Source: Elusimicrobiota bacterium
GTDB lineage: Bacteria; Elusimicrobiota; Elusimicrobia; UBA1565; UBA9628
NCBI GenBank assembly: GCA_016194705.1
Contig: JACQAZ010000022.1
Location: 1 to 64,000, forward strand
Reading direction: 5' to 3'
Length of the DNA stretch: 64,000 nt
In this document: piece by piece, positions 1-8,635 of the stretch
How the letters are laid out: each line of letters starts with the position of its first letter
How positions within the stretch are numbered: the stretch's first letter is position 1
Notes under the pieces: generated by a model
The model's database searches: none
Told to the model about the DNA's origin: nothing
The model's input: only the letters and a program-made list of their open reading frames with translations
Translations under genes and position numbers: made by a program

Positions 1-1
1 C

Positions 2-1357
2 CCGGGGCACGAAGCCTTCACCGCGATGCGGGCGCGCGGCGCCCAGGTGACGGACATCGTGATCCTGGTCGTGGCCGCCGACGACGGCGTCAAGCCTCAG
101 ACCGTGGAGGCGATCAACCACGCCAAGGCCGCCGGGGTGCCGATCATCGTCGCCGTCAACAAGATCGATTTGCCCGGCGCCAACCCGCAGAAGATCCGCC
201 AAGAGCTCGCCAACCACGGCCTGCAGCCCGAGGAGTGGGGCGGGAAGACCATTTTCCAGGATGTCTCCGCCAAGAAGCGCGTCAACCTCGACAAGCTGCT
301 CGAGATGGTTGCGGTCCAGGCGGAGATCCTCGAGCTCAAGGCCAACCCCGAGCGGCCCGGTCACGGCGTCATTTTGGAGGCCCGCCTCGACACCAAGCGC
401 GGCAACGTCGCCACCTTGCTCGTCCAGGCCGGCACCGTGAAGGTCGGCGAGGCGTTCGTCGCCGGTCTCTGCTACGGCAAGGTCAAGGCCCTGGTCGACG
501 ATCTGGGCGCCCGCATCGAGGTCGCAGGACCGTCCACTCCCGTCGAGGTGCTCGGCATCATGGGCACGCCGCAGGCCGGCGACGTCTTCTCGATCGTTTC
601 CGACGACCGCCAGGCGCGCGACATCGCCGAGAAGCGCAAGCTCCTGCACCGCGAGCAGTCGATCGCCCACCAGAAGCACATGACCTTGGTCGGCCTGAAA
701 TCGCAGGTCGGCGGCACCGTGGCCAAAGATCTCAACCTCGTTTTGAAGACCGACGTGCAGGGCTCGATGCAGGCCCTTAAGGATTCGCTGGAGGGCATGG
801 CGACCTCGGAGTGCAAGGTGCGCCTCATCCACACCGGCATCGGCAACGCCAACGAGTCGGACATCCTGCTGGCCTCGGCCTCGGATGCGGTGGTCATGCT
901 CTTCCATACCGACATCGAGCCCCGCGGCGCGGAGCTCGCCGACCGCGAAGGCGTCGAGGTCCGCAAGTACGAGATCATCTACGACCTGATCGCAGACGTC
1001 AAGGCCGCCCTGGAAGGCCTGCTGGAGCCCGAGATCGTCGACGTCGTCGTGGGCAAGGGCGAGGTCCGCGAAGTGTTCCCCTTGAAGGGCGGCGGCAAGG
1101 TCGCCGGCTGCTTCATCCGGGAAGGCAAGGTCGTGCGCGGCGGCCTGGTCAAGCTCGTGCGCGGCGGCCAGACCGTCGCCGACGGCAAGATCACGACGCT
1201 CAAGCGCTTCAAGGACGATGCGAAAGAAGTCGAGAAGAACCTCGAGTGCGGCCTGACGATCGAGGGCGTCTCCGACTACCAGAAGGGCGACGAGCTTCAG
1301 TTCATCGTCAAAGAGTCCCGCACGCGCCGCCTCAGCGAATCTCCCCAGCAGAAGTAG
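2..1357 (+). CDS. infB: Translation initiation factor IF-2, C-terminal part (5' end outside window)
   Basis: IF-2 is the GTPase that brings initiator fMet-tRNA to the 30S subunit and promotes subunit joining. The reading frame is open from the first bases of the window. It begins in the G3 motif (PGHEAF), followed by the G4 motif NKID, the EF-Tu-like beta-barrel domain II, the IF2 domain III and the C-terminal fMet-tRNA-binding domain. About 451 codons remain; the N-terminal region and P-loop are missing because of the window edge. The stop codon directly abuts the rbfA start, giving the conserved infB-rbfA-truB-ribF order. Identification is secure. Confidence 0.97.
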   Translation, partial: PGHEAFTAMRARGAQVTDIVILVVAADDGVKPQTVEAINHAKAAGVPIIVAVNKIDLPGANPQKIRQELANHGLQPEEWGGKTIFQDVSAKKRVNLDKLLEMVAVQAEILELKANPERPGHGVILEARLDTKRGNVATLLVQAGTVKVGEAFVAGLCYGKVKALVDDLGARIEVAGPSTPVEVLGIMGTPQAGDVFSIVSDDRQARDIAEKRKLLHREQSIAHQKHMTLVGLKSQVGGTVAKDLNLVLKTDVQGSMQALKDSLEGMATSECKVRLIHTGIGNANESDILLASASDAVVMLFHTDIEPRGAELADREGVEVRKYEIIYDLIADVKAALEGLLEPEIVDVVVGKGEVREVFPLKGGGKVAGCFIREGKVVRGGLVKLVRGGQTVADGKITTLKRFKDDAKEVEKNLECGLTIEGVSDYQKGDELQFIVKESRTRRLSESPQQK

Positions 1358-1717
1358 ATGTTCGCTCGTAGCGAGAGGCTCAAGGAGCTGTTCCGCGTCG
1401 AGATCACCAAGACCTTGACCAGCGTCAAGGACCCCGGCCTCTCGGGCTTCCTGACCGTGACCGACGTCGACCTCTCCGCCGACGGCAAGACCGTCAACGT
1501 GTTCTACTCCCTGCTCGGCAGCGGGGCCCAGCGCGAAAGCACGCAGAAGGCCCTCGAGCGCGCCTCGCCCTACATCCGCCAAGTCCTGCGCAAACGCCTG
1601 ACGCTCAAGATGATCCCCGCCATCGTCTTCCATTACGACGACACGCCGCAGCGCGCCTCGCGGGTCGACAAGCTTCTGCTCCAGCTCGAGCAGGAAGACC
1701 GACCCGAGGACCCGTGA
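1358..1717 (+). CDS. rbfA: 30S ribosome-binding factor A
   Basis: RbfA is a small KH-fold protein that binds the 30S subunit near the 5' helix of 16S rRNA during late maturation and cold adaptation. The 119-residue product has the usual family length, with the N-terminal RLKELFRVEITKTL helix and the central VTDVDLSADGK / NVFYSLLG strands. The ATG follows the infB stop with no gap, and the stop overlaps the truB GTG start by four bases, so translation is probably coupled. It sits between infB and truB as in most bacteria. Confidence 0.95.
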   Translation: MFARSERLKELFRVEITKTLTSVKDPGLSGFLTVTDVDLSADGKTVNVFYSLLGSGAQRESTQKALERASPYIRQVLRKRLTLKMIPAIVFHYDDTPQRASRVDKLLLQLEQEDRPEDP

Positions 1718-2421
1718 CGCTGTCGGGGCTGGTCCTCTTCGACAAGCCGCAGGGCTGGACCTCCCACGACGCCGTCGACGCCTTCCGGCGCGCCCTGCCG
1801 CACGGCACCAAGGTCGGCCATTGCGGCACGCTCGACCCGCTGGCCACCGGCCTCTTGATCCTTCTCGTCGGCGAGGCCACGCGCATGCAATCCAAGCTCC
1901 AAGGGCTCGACAAGGTCTACTCGGGCGCGATTCGGCTGGGCGTCAAAACCGACACCGGCGACATCACGGGCAAGGTCTTGGAGCAAAAGGAAGCCCCCCC
2001 GCTGACTTTGGCGCTGCTCCAGAAAATGCTCGACGCGCATCTGGGTGAGCTTGCGATGCCAGCACCCGCCTACTCGGCCGTCAAGCACAAGGGCGTTCCT
2101 TTGTACAAGTACGCGCGGCGAGGCGTCCCCGTGCCCGAGAAGCCGCGGACCTGCACGGTGCGCTCGTGGAAGGCCCTGTCCTGGGAGTCTCCGGACCTGA
2201 CGCACGTCCTGTCCTGCTCGAGCGGGACTTATGTGCGCTCGCTCGCGGAGTCTTTGGGCGACCGCCTGGGCTGCGGAGGGACCGTCGCGACTTTGCGGCG
2301 CGAGAGCATCGCGGGCTTCGAAGTCGTCGACGCCATGACTCTCGAAGCGCTCAAAGGCGCGACAGCCGCCGTTCTGAGACAGAGCGTCGAGGCCGGCCTG
2401 GCGAGACTGGCGGCCGCGTGA
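1714..2421 (+). CDS. truB: tRNA pseudouridine(55) synthase
   Basis: TruB isomerises U55 in the T-loop of tRNAs. The 235-residue protein starts with GTG inside the rbfA stop (GTGA overlap) and shows the TruB hallmark FDKPQGWTSHD near the N-terminus. The catalytic-Asp motif GTLDPLATGLL lies around residues 37-47, and CSSGTYVRSLAESLG further on. It is shorter than the roughly 310-residue E. coli enzyme because the C-terminal PUA domain is essentially absent, as in many bacterial TruB proteins. Its stop overlaps the ribF GTG start. Confidence 0.95.
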   Translation: MTLSGLVLFDKPQGWTSHDAVDAFRRALPHGTKVGHCGTLDPLATGLLILLVGEATRMQSKLQGLDKVYSGAIRLGVKTDTGDITGKVLEQKEAPPLTLALLQKMLDAHLGELAMPAPAYSAVKHKGVPLYKYARRGVPVPEKPRTCTVRSWKALSWESPDLTHVLSCSSGTYVRSLAESLGDRLGCGGTVATLRRESIAGFEVVDAMTLEALKGATAAVLRQSVEAGLARLAAA

Positions 2422-2786
2422 GGCCGGCGGTCCTGCGCGGCACCGTGGTCCGCGGCGACGGGCGCGGCCGCCAACTCGGCTTCCCGACGGCCAACATCGA
2501 CGTCGGAGCCGCGAAGACGCCCGAGCACGGGGTCTACGCAGTGGAAGTCGAAGCCGAAGGTCTCAAGTACCGCGCCGTCTGCAACATCGGCGTGAGGCCG
2601 AGCATCTCCGGCTCCCAGGGCGTCCATGTCGAGGTTCACATCCCCGGGTTCGAAGGAGACCTCTACGGCAAGACCCTCTCGCTCCGTATATTGAGGAAGC
2701 TGCGCGGCGAGAAGAAGTTCGGCTCGCTCGACGAGCTCAAGGCGCAGATCGCGCGCGACATCGCCTCCCTGAGCGATGCGCCGTAA
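2418..2786 (+). CDS. ribF: Riboflavin kinase, stand-alone C-terminal-type RibF domain
   Basis: This enzyme phosphorylates riboflavin to FMN. The start is set by a GTG overlapping the truB stop (GTGA); the open frame continues upstream, but that part lies antiparallel to no family and inside truB. The resulting 122 residues carry the flavokinase signature GDGRGRQLGFPTAN, then CNIGVRPS and the VEVHIPGF strand. A usual bacterial RibF is about 310 residues with an N-terminal FAD synthetase domain; that whole domain is missing here. FAD synthesis must therefore be supplied from elsewhere, if the start is right. Position after truB is typical of ribF. Confidence 0.88.
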   Translation: MRPAVLRGTVVRGDGRGRQLGFPTANIDVGAAKTPEHGVYAVEVEAEGLKYRAVCNIGVRPSISGSQGVHVEVHIPGFEGDLYGKTLSLRILRKLRGEKKFGSLDELKAQIARDIASLSDAP

Positions 2787-4923
2787 AGACGAGCTCGCCC
2801 TCTTCGAGCTCAGCCTCTTAATCCTCTTTCTCGAGCTGGCACTCATCCGCTGGGTCCCCGCCCACGTTCTCTATCTGACCTTCTTCACCAACGTCGTTCT
2901 TCTGGCGTCCTTCCTCGGGCTCTCTCTGGGCCTGCTGCGCGCCTCCTCGCCGCAGGACTTGGCGGCCTGGACTCCGGCCCTGCTCGCTCTCACCATGGCC
3001 TGCGCCCACGGCGTCGAGTGGCTGCGGCCCGTGCTCGAGAGAGTCGTGAGCGTCAACCCGGGCGCGCCCGAGCTCGTCTTCTTCGGCACCGACGCCGCGG
3101 CCGCGCTGTCCGTGCGCGTTCCGGTCGAGGCCCTCGCCGGACTCTTCTTTGTCCTGGTCGCCCTGGTCTTCGTCGGCCCGGGGCAGGAGCTCGGGCGCAG
3201 CTTCGCGCGGCTGGGCGGCGGCGCGCGCGCCTACGCGGTCAACGTCGGCGGCAGCCTGCTCGGCGTCGGGCTCTTCGGCGCGGCATCAAAGCTCGAGCTC
3301 TCGCCTCCCTGGTGGTTCGCCCTCTGCGCCGTCCTGCTCGAGCGGCGCCGCGGCTTGCGGCCCGCGCGCCTGGCCTGCTGGGCCGTGGTCGCCTGGGCGG
3401 CCCTGCGCACGGTCGGCCCTTTCACGGTCCCGCTGCCGACGGGGCCGGTCGCGGGCGAGCGGCTCTGGTCTCCCTACTACCGCATCGATTACCTCGAGCC
3501 TCCCGTGCGCGACATACGCGCCAACCTGATCGGCCATCAGCGCATGTGGGGCAAGGGCGACCCTTATGTGGCTTACGCCCTCCCGCATCTGCTCAGGCGC
3601 GACAGCGGCGGCGCGCCGTTTGCCGACGCTCTGATCATCGGCGCGGGCTCGGGCAACGACGCCGCGCGCGCCCTTGAGTGGGGAGCCCGCCATGTCGACG
3701 CCGTCGAGATCGACCCCGCGATGGTGCGCCTGGGCGCGCGCGACCATCCCGACCGCCCCTACGCCGACCCGCGCGTGAGCGTCCACATCGGAGACGGCCG
3801 CGCCTACCTTCGGACCTGCGAAAAGCGCTACGACCTCGTCGTCTACGCCTTGATCGATTCCCTGATATTGCACAGCGGCTACAGCAGCATCCGCCTCGAA
3901 AGCTATCTCTACACGCGGGAGGCCCTCTCCGACGCGCGACGCCTGCTCAAGCCGGGCGGCGTGCTCGTCGTCTCGAATTATTTCCGCGAGGGCTGGATCG
4001 TCGGACGGCTCCATGCCGCGCTCGAATCCGCCTTCGGCCGCCCGCCGCTGACTTTGACTTACCCATATTCCGCCACGGTCGGGCCGGACACGCGCGGCGG
4101 CTTCACGGTCCTGCTGGCTGGAGACACCGAGGGGCTTTCGCGCGCCTTCGCGCGGCATCCCGAATACCGGCTGCCCGCCAAGGCCGCGCCCTCGCCCGTC
4201 TGGCCCGACGGCTTCCGGGCGAGGGCGGGGCTCGCGTTCCCGCTTTCTGCCGTCGCGACGGGCCCCGACGCCGCAGTGACCGACGATTGGCCCTTTTTGT
4301 ATCTGCGGCGGCCCGGGATTCCGGATGTGAGCAGGCGCGGCATCGCGATGATGGCGCTGCTGTCGGCCGCCCTTCTGGCGGCTTTCTGGCCGAGGCGCGG
4401 GCGCGGTCTCTCGTTGGATCGCCGCATGTTCTTCCTGGGCGCCGGCTTCATGCTCGTCGAGGCGAAGGCCGTCACGGGGCTGGCGCTGCTCTTCGGCGGG
4501 ACCTGGACGGTCAACTGCTTCGTGTTCGCCGGCATCCTGCTTTGCGTGCTCGCCGCCAATCTTTGGACCCTCAAGGCTCGGCCGCGACTGCTGTGGCCGT
4601 ACTACGCGGGAGTCTTCCTCTTTCTCGGCGCGGCTTATCTTGTCCCCGCGGGAAGCCTGCTCGCGTGGGCGCCCGCCGCGCGCTTGGCGGCCGCCGGTTT
4701 CTTGAGCTTCGCGCCCGCGTTCTTTGCGGGGGTGGTCTTCTCGGCGCTCTTCGAGCGCAGCCGGACTCCCGCCGAGGCCGTTGGCGCCAACACCTCGGGC
4801 GCGATGCTCGGGGGGCTGGCGGAGTACTCCTCGATGGTCTGGGGCTTCAAGGCCCTGTGCCTCGTCGCGGCGCTCTTCTATGCGTTGAGCCTGGACAAGA
4901 CGCCCAAGGCCAGGCTAGAATGA
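2776..4923 (+). CDS. Polytopic membrane protein with spermidine-synthase-like methyltransferase-fold domain
   Basis: The 715-residue protein has about six hydrophobic helices at the N-terminus (residues 10-225). A soluble Rossmann-type domain follows (about 240-500) with the SAM/dcSAM-binding loop IIGAGSGNDAAR, the acidic VEIDPAMV strand end and VHIGDGRAYL. Another block of membrane helices lies at 515-710. The middle part matches the spermine/spermidine synthase fold, including YDLVVYALIDS and LLKPGGVLVVSNYF. Membrane-fused homologues are common in bacteria and mostly uncharacterised, so aminopropyl transfer is not proven. Its start overlaps the ribF end by 11 bases. Polyamine uptake genes lie 3 kb away, which makes a polyamine link attractive but inferential. 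Confidence 0.75.
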   Translation: MRRKDELALFELSLLILFLELALIRWVPAHVLYLTFFTNVVLLASFLGLSLGLLRASSPQDLAAWTPALLALTMACAHGVEWLRPVLERVVSVNPGAPELVFFGTDAAAALSVRVPVEALAGLFFVLVALVFVGPGQELGRSFARLGGGARAYAVNVGGSLLGVGLFGAASKLELSPPWWFALCAVLLERRRGLRPARLACWAVVAWAALRTVGPFTVPLPTGPVAGERLWSPYYRIDYLEPPVRDIRANLIGHQRMWGKGDPYVAYALPHLLRRDSGGAPFADALIIGAGSGNDAARALEWGARHVDAVEIDPAMVRLGARDHPDRPYADPRVSVHIGDGRAYLRTCEKRYDLVVYALIDSLILHSGYSSIRLESYLYTREALSDARRLLKPGGVLVVSNYFREGWIVGRLHAALESAFGRPPLTLTYPYSATVGPDTRGGFTVLLAGDTEGLSRAFARHPEYRLPAKAAPSPVWPDGFRARAGLAFPLSAVATGPDAAVTDDWPFLYLRRPGIPDVSRRGIAMMALLSAALLAAFWPRRGRGLSLDRRMFFLGAGFMLVEAKAVTGLALLFGGTWTVNCFVFAGILLCVLAANLWTLKARPRLLWPYYAGVFLFLGAAYLVPAGSLLAWAPAARLAAAGFLSFAPAFFAGVVFSALFERSRTPAEAVGANTSGAMLGGLAEYSSMVWGFKALCLVAALFYALSLDKTPKARLE

Positions 4924-4926
4924 CTT

Positions 4927-5082
4927 ATGAGCGGATTCAATAAGGACGGGAACCTCTTCGGACGCGTGACCGCCCTGATCACGCTCGTCGTGACCGTGGT
5001 GTGGATCGGGCGGATCTGCGGCGTCGATCTCTGCCCGATGAGCCTCTGCGGGACCTGCCCCGTGTCTTCCGGCCCGAAGTAG
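4927..5082 (+). CDS. Small four-cysteine single-pass membrane peptide
   Basis: A 51-residue frame starts four bases after the preceding stop (TGACTTATGAGC). It has a polar N-terminus, one hydrophobic segment at about residues 14-30 (RVTALITLVVTVVWIG), and a tail with cysteines at 31, 36, 41 and 44 ending CGTCPVSSGPK. The cysteine spacing suggests a metal-binding or disulfide-forming tail. The third-position GC bias matches neighbouring genes and the tight spacing suggests cotranslation with the spermidine-synthase-like gene. I do not recognise a family. Confidence 0.55.
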   Translation: MSGFNKDGNLFGRVTALITLVVTVVWIGRICGVDLCPMSLCGTCPVSSGPK

Positions 5083-5085
5083 TCC

Positions 5086-6027
5086 TTACTGGTCCTCGAG
5101 CGGGTCGATGAAGCGGCCCAGGTAGTGCGAGAGGTGGAAGTACCTGGTCAGCTCCATGCTCGGGCCCCCGAGCGCCTTGATCGCGGCGAGCTTGACCTTG
5201 GCGTTCGTGCTGCTCTTGGAGGCGTCCTGCAGGTAGTTGCGCACCGACCAGTCGTTGTTGACGAGGTGCAGGCAGAGCGTGGCGGCCTCGCGGATCGACT
5301 CGTCGAGGCTCTCGTTCCTCGAGAGGTCCCAGACCGCGTTCTTCGCGTTCCAGTCGGTCATCGCGGCGTAGAGGCTCTTGACCGCCTCGACGCGCAGCTC
5401 GTCGGACTCGCTTGAGTTCTGGGCGACCTCGAGCATGTTCCCGCGCACGCCGTAGTCGTTCTGCGCCTGAGTCCACAAGGACCACGCGGCGGCGGCGCGG
5501 ACCGAGAAGCTCTCGCGGCCGTTCTTGAGCGTGTCCTGCAGGGAGGATTTGACGTCGTTCATATTCGTGACGACGTACAGCGATTTCAGCGCGATCGCGC
5601 GCAGCGAGTCGGTCTGGCGCGAGTCGTTGGCGATCGAGAGCAGCTTGTCCTTGGTGTTGAAGTGCTGGGCGGCCCAGGCGAGGCTCTTGATCGCCTCGCG
5701 GCGGACCGATTCGAGCTCCCGGTCGCTGCCCGCGGACTCCAGCAGGGCGTTCTCGGCCCTGTAGCTGGTCAAGGCATAGTTTCTCAGGGAACGCGCGGCC
5801 TGCGCGCGCACGGCCGGATCGCGGTCGCTTAAGAGGTCGATGAGCTGGTCCTCGTCGCTGGCGGCGTGCAAGGCGGTCTTGGCTAGCGCGGGCAGGAGCT
5901 TGAAGGCCGGCATGGCCCAGGCGGCCTTGAAGGCGTTGGCGGCCGTGCCTGCGGCTTCCTCGAGGCCCGCGTGGACAGGAGCGGCGGCGATCAGAACGAG
6001 CAGGGCGATTGCGACGGATCTTGTCAT
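5086..6027 (-). CDS. Secreted HEAT-repeat-like protein
   Basis: The start is chosen at the ATG preceded by CAGGAGAGA, giving 313 residues that open with a classic signal peptide (MTRSVAIALLVLIAAAPVHA). The mature part is built of alpha-helical repeats such as RDPAVRAQAARSLRNYA, ESVRREAIKSLAWAAQ and DSLRAIALKSLYVV, spaced about 35-45 residues apart as in HEAT or PBS-lyase-type repeats. These are usually protein-interaction scaffolds; no catalytic motif is visible. It lies tail-to-tail with the small four-cysteine gene and probably acts in the periplasm. The partner is unknown. Confidence 0.7.
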   Translation of the reverse strand: MTRSVAIALLVLIAAAPVHAGLEEAAGTAANAFKAAWAMPAFKLLPALAKTALHAASDEDQLIDLLSDRDPAVRAQAARSLRNYALTSYRAENALLESAGSDRELESVRREAIKSLAWAAQHFNTKDKLLSIANDSRQTDSLRAIALKSLYVVTNMNDVKSSLQDTLKNGRESFSVRAAAAWSLWTQAQNDYGVRGNMLEVAQNSSESDELRVEAVKSLYAAMTDWNAKNAVWDLSRNESLDESIREAATLCLHLVNNDWSVRNYLQDASKSSTNAKVKLAAIKALGGPSMELTRYFHLSHYLGRFIDPLEDQ

Positions 6028-6107
6028 TGGTTCTCTCCTGGCGATGCGGCTTGATTCTACCAAATGGGGCCGGTTGGGTCAACGCGGAATAGGCCTTTAG
6101 GCCCAGA

Positions 6108-7205
6108 CTAGAAATGCAGGGAGGCGCCGGCGTGCCAGCCCATGCGCTGGGAGACCGCCGAGTCGAGGGTCTTCTCGCCGCCGGTGCCGTTGGGCAGGAA
6201 GTCGGTCTCGCTGCCGTTGCGGGCCCAGAGGTAGAGGAAGCTCCAGCCGGCCTCGATGCTGAAGGCCTTCACGGGGGAATAGCTGGCCTCGAATGAGCCG
6301 TCGAAGATGGAGCCGTCGGCCCGCTGCTTGTAGTTGGGAGAGGCCCCGCGCAGCTTGCCCGCGGCGGCCTGTATGTTGTCGAAGCCTTCGGCTCCGTAGT
6401 GCTGCAGCGGAGAATAGGCGAGCACGGCGGAAAATTTCAGGCCGAAGGTCGTCAGCAGGCTGTCGCGGAAGCCCGCGCGGCCTCCCTCCCAAACGAGGTG
6501 GTAGCTCGAGTCGTAGCCGGCGAGGTAGCCCAGCGGCGCCTCGGACAAAAGGTAGGTCGTCGAGAAGGCCTGGTTCCATTGCCTCAGGTGGAAGTCCTCG
6601 CTGTAGCGGTTGTAGCCGGCGAGAATCTCGAGCCGCTGGAAGTAGTCCCATTCCGTGAACGGGTCGCTGCGGGTCGCCAGCAGCAGGAAGTAGGCGCTCG
6701 TCGTCAGCCATTCGGTGCGGCCGCTCTGGGCGATTTCGGCGCGCCCGACGTCCTCGAAGTGCGGATGGTCGAAGACGTGCCCGCTGGCCGCCGAGACCAG
6801 TATGTTGCCGGTCGAGTCGATCCAGTCGTGCTCGACGGTGTTGCCGTCGCGCATCTGCCCGCCGGCGTACTGCACGTCGAAGGCCAGCCGCTTCAATGGC
6901 CGGACCTCCATCGAGTAGAGGCTCAGGGAGGCGTCGGCGCGGTTGAACTCGTAGGTGTTGCCGATGCGCGCCTGCACCCCGGCCGGATTGACCAAGGCCG
7001 GAGGGATCGGCTGGGAGACGCGGACCGTGTCGCGGCCGATAGAGAACCAGCGCTTGATCCCGAACGTGATCAACTCGTGCTGTTCCTTTTGTTCCTTCAA
7101 AAGGAGCTTGTCGGCGGCGGCGAAGGCCGAGGCCGAGGCGAAGACCAGCAAGGCCAAGGCCAGCCGTCCCGGGGCCGCCAGGATGCCGTGTGCTTTGAAT
7201 GCCAT
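6108..7205 (-). CDS. Probable outer-membrane beta-barrel protein
   Basis: The product, about 365 residues from the ATG at 7205 (an in-frame ATG seven codons earlier is possible), begins with a signal peptide ending near SAFAAAD. The rest is rich in alternating aromatic/hydrophobic strands, for example FSIEAGWSFLYLWARNG and RAGFRDSLLTTFGLKFS. It ends in GWHAGASLHF; a C-terminal phenylalanine is the usual BAM recognition feature of outer-membrane barrels. No recognised family or catalytic residue was found. It is separated by about 80 bases from the HEAT-like gene downstream. Confidence 0.65.
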   Translation of the reverse strand: MAFKAHGILAAPGRLALALLVFASASAFAAADKLLLKEQKEQHELITFGIKRWFSIGRDTVRVSQPIPPALVNPAGVQARIGNTYEFNRADASLSLYSMEVRPLKRLAFDVQYAGGQMRDGNTVEHDWIDSTGNILVSAASGHVFDHPHFEDVGRAEIAQSGRTEWLTTSAYFLLLATRSDPFTEWDYFQRLEILAGYNRYSEDFHLRQWNQAFSTTYLLSEAPLGYLAGYDSSYHLVWEGGRAGFRDSLLTTFGLKFSAVLAYSPLQHYGAEGFDNIQAAAGKLRGASPNYKQRADGSIFDGSFEASYSPVKAFSIEAGWSFLYLWARNGSETDFLPNGTGGEKTLDSAVSQRMGWHAGASLHF

Positions 7206-7258
7206 AACAGTAGGCGCCAAGCCCAATTATGGCTGGAAACCTTTGCGGATTTGTTGCT

Positions 7259-7537
7259 TTAACGGCGATCCAGGCAGCGCCGGATTTCGTCGTGGCTGCC
7301 GACCAAGATGAAGGACGCCAAGTCCTTTTCAAGGGCGAAGACGACCCGGAGGTCCAATCCGGCGCGGATCTCCCAATACGGCTCCCGCCACTTCCGCAGT
7401 CCCATCCCGAGCGGCTTGCCTCCTCCCGCGAAGTAATCGAGCAGGCGCCTGAGCGCTCTGCGGATTTTGGAGCGGCTGGCCGTGTCGAGCGCGGCGAACG
7501 ACCCGTCGAACGAGGCGAGGTAGCGGACCCGGATCAC
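7259..7537 (-). CDS. RelE/ParE-type toxin
   Basis: The 92-residue protein starts at a GTG that overlaps the antitoxin stop by four bases (GTGA), so translation is coupled. It has the RelE/ParE layout: a helical N-terminus (SRSKIRRALRRLLDYF), the central strand pair KWREPYWEIRAG and LRVVFALEKD, and a short C-terminal SHDEIRR segment. RelE-type toxins cleave ribosome-bound mRNA whereas ParE types poison gyrase; the sequence does not let me choose. Together with the AbrB-like gene upstream it forms a type II toxin-antitoxin module inserted just beyond potC. Confidence 0.8.
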   Translation of the reverse strand: MIRVRYLASFDGSFAALDTASRSKIRRALRRLLDYFAGGGKPLGMGLRKWREPYWEIRAGLDLRVVFALEKDLASFILVGSHDEIRRCLDRR

Positions 7538-7797
7538 TTCAGGTGTTCTTTGGCCCGCCGGGGGTCCGGGTATTCGGAGTACTTTTTTCCGCGGACTTGC
7601 TTTGCGACGAGGCCGTCCATCTTGTCCCAATCTTCGGCGGAAAACTCTTTCCCCGAGAGATCTCTGGGCTCCAGGATGATCTTGCCGCCGCGGGCCTCGA
7701 TGGCGACGTACGATCCTTCCGTCAGGCCGGCGTCCCTCAGGACGCTGGGCGGGATGGTGATTTGGTGGCGATCGCTGACCCTGAGCAGTTTGCCCAC
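7534..7797 (-). CDS. AbrB/MazE-type antitoxin
   Basis: The 87-residue protein opens with an AbrB/SpoVT swapped-hairpin DNA-binding domain (LLRVSDRHQITIPPSVLRDA... IEARGGKIILEP, residues 4-45). An acidic/basic tail that would wrap the toxin follows. The GTG start is preceded by GGAGGG at good spacing. Upstream lie a consensus-like promoter and an inverted repeat, consistent with autoregulation by the antitoxin-toxin complex. The toxin gene follows with a 4-base overlap. Confidence 0.82.
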   Translation of the reverse strand: MGKLLRVSDRHQITIPPSVLRDAGLTEGSYVAIEARGGKIILEPRDLSGKEFSAEDWDKMDGLVAKQVRGKKYSEYPDPRRAKEHLK

Positions 7798-7818
7798 TTT
7801 CCCTCCGTTCCGCGTCTA

Positions 7819-7837
7819 CCGATATTCAGTATAACGG
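7819..7837. promoter_or_regulatory. Putative toxin-antitoxin operator (inverted repeat over the -10 box)
   Basis: CCGATAT and ATAACGG form a 6-of-7 inverted repeat around a 5-base centre that contains half of the -10 hexamer. Binding here would block RNA polymerase, as expected for conditional cooperativity in AbrB/RelE-type modules. The operator function is inferred. Confidence 0.5.
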
Positions 7838-7856
7838 AATTTCATATATTCGTCAA
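7828..7856 (-). promoter_or_regulatory. Sigma70-type promoter of the toxin-antitoxin pair
   Basis: On the minus strand TTGACG (7856-7851) is followed after exactly 17 bases by TATACT (7833-7828). Transcription would begin near 7821, leaving a leader of about 25 bases with a GGAGGG ribosome site before the antitoxin GTG. The -35 box lies within the last codons of potC. Confidence 0.75.
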
Positions 7857-8635
7857 GACGTGGCGTCTTTTCGAACGAGCAATTTCTGAGAGGCGAGCAG
7901 AACGACGGTCAGCAGCAGCAGGCAGCAGGCCAGGGCGTTGATCTCGGGAGTGACGCCGAACTTCATCATCGAGTAGATCTTGATGGGCATCGTGACAATC
8001 CCTATCCCGGCTATGAAGAAAGATGTCACGAAATCCTCGAAGCTGACCGTGAAGGCCAGCAGGGCCCCCGAGAAGATCGCGGGCCCGGCCAAGGGCAAGG
8101 TCACTTTGTAGAACGCCTCCCATTCGGTGGCGCCCAAATCCATCGCGGCGTCCTCGAGCCGGGAGTCCTTCAGGGAAAGCAGGCGGGCTCTAATCGAGCT
8201 CGCGGTGTAGGGCAGGGCGATCATCGCGTGCGCCCCGGCCAAGGTCCAGAAATTGAGCGGGATATGCGCGCGCACGAAGAACGACAAGAGGCCCACGCCC
8301 ATCACGACCTCCGGCATCATCAGCGGCACGCTCATGAGAGACGCATAGACCCCCCTCCCCTTGAAGGGGGCGTGGCGCGTCATCGCGTAGCTCGCGAAGA
8401 GTCCGAGGACGGAGGCGAACAGGCTGGCCGCGATCGCGAGCTCGAGGGTGGTCACCAAGGCGCTGAGCAGCTCGGCGTTGTGGAAGAGGCTGCCATACCA
8501 CTTGAAAGTGAAGCCCTTCCAGACCACGTTGCGCCGCGCGTCGTTGAAGGAGAACACGAACATGACGGCCAGCGGCAGGTACAGGAAGGCGTAGATGAGG
8601 CAGCAGAATGACGCCAGCCCCTTGTTTTTCGTCAC
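7853..8635 (-). CDS. potC: Spermidine/putrescine ABC transporter permease PotC
   Basis: The 260-residue inner-membrane permease has six predicted helices and the EAA loop (MDLGATEWEAFYKVTLPLAGP) that docks on the PotA ATPase. The N-terminus LIYAFLYLPLAVMFVFSFND is typical of PotC. The GTG start overlaps the potB stop (GTGA). It is the last gene of a potA-D-B-C operon that imports polyamines through the inner membrane. The toxin-antitoxin promoter begins inside its 3' end. Confidence 0.92.
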   Translation of the reverse strand: MTKNKGLASFCCLIYAFLYLPLAVMFVFSFNDARRNVVWKGFTFKWYGSLFHNAELLSALVTTLELAIAASLFASVLGLFASYAMTRHAPFKGRGVYASLMSVPLMMPEVVMGVGLLSFFVRAHIPLNFWTLAGAHAMIALPYTASSIRARLLSLKDSRLEDAAMDLGATEWEAFYKVTLPLAGPAIFSGALLAFTVSFEDFVTSFFIAGIGIVTMPIKIYSMMKFGVTPEINALACCLLLLTVVLLASQKLLVRKDATS

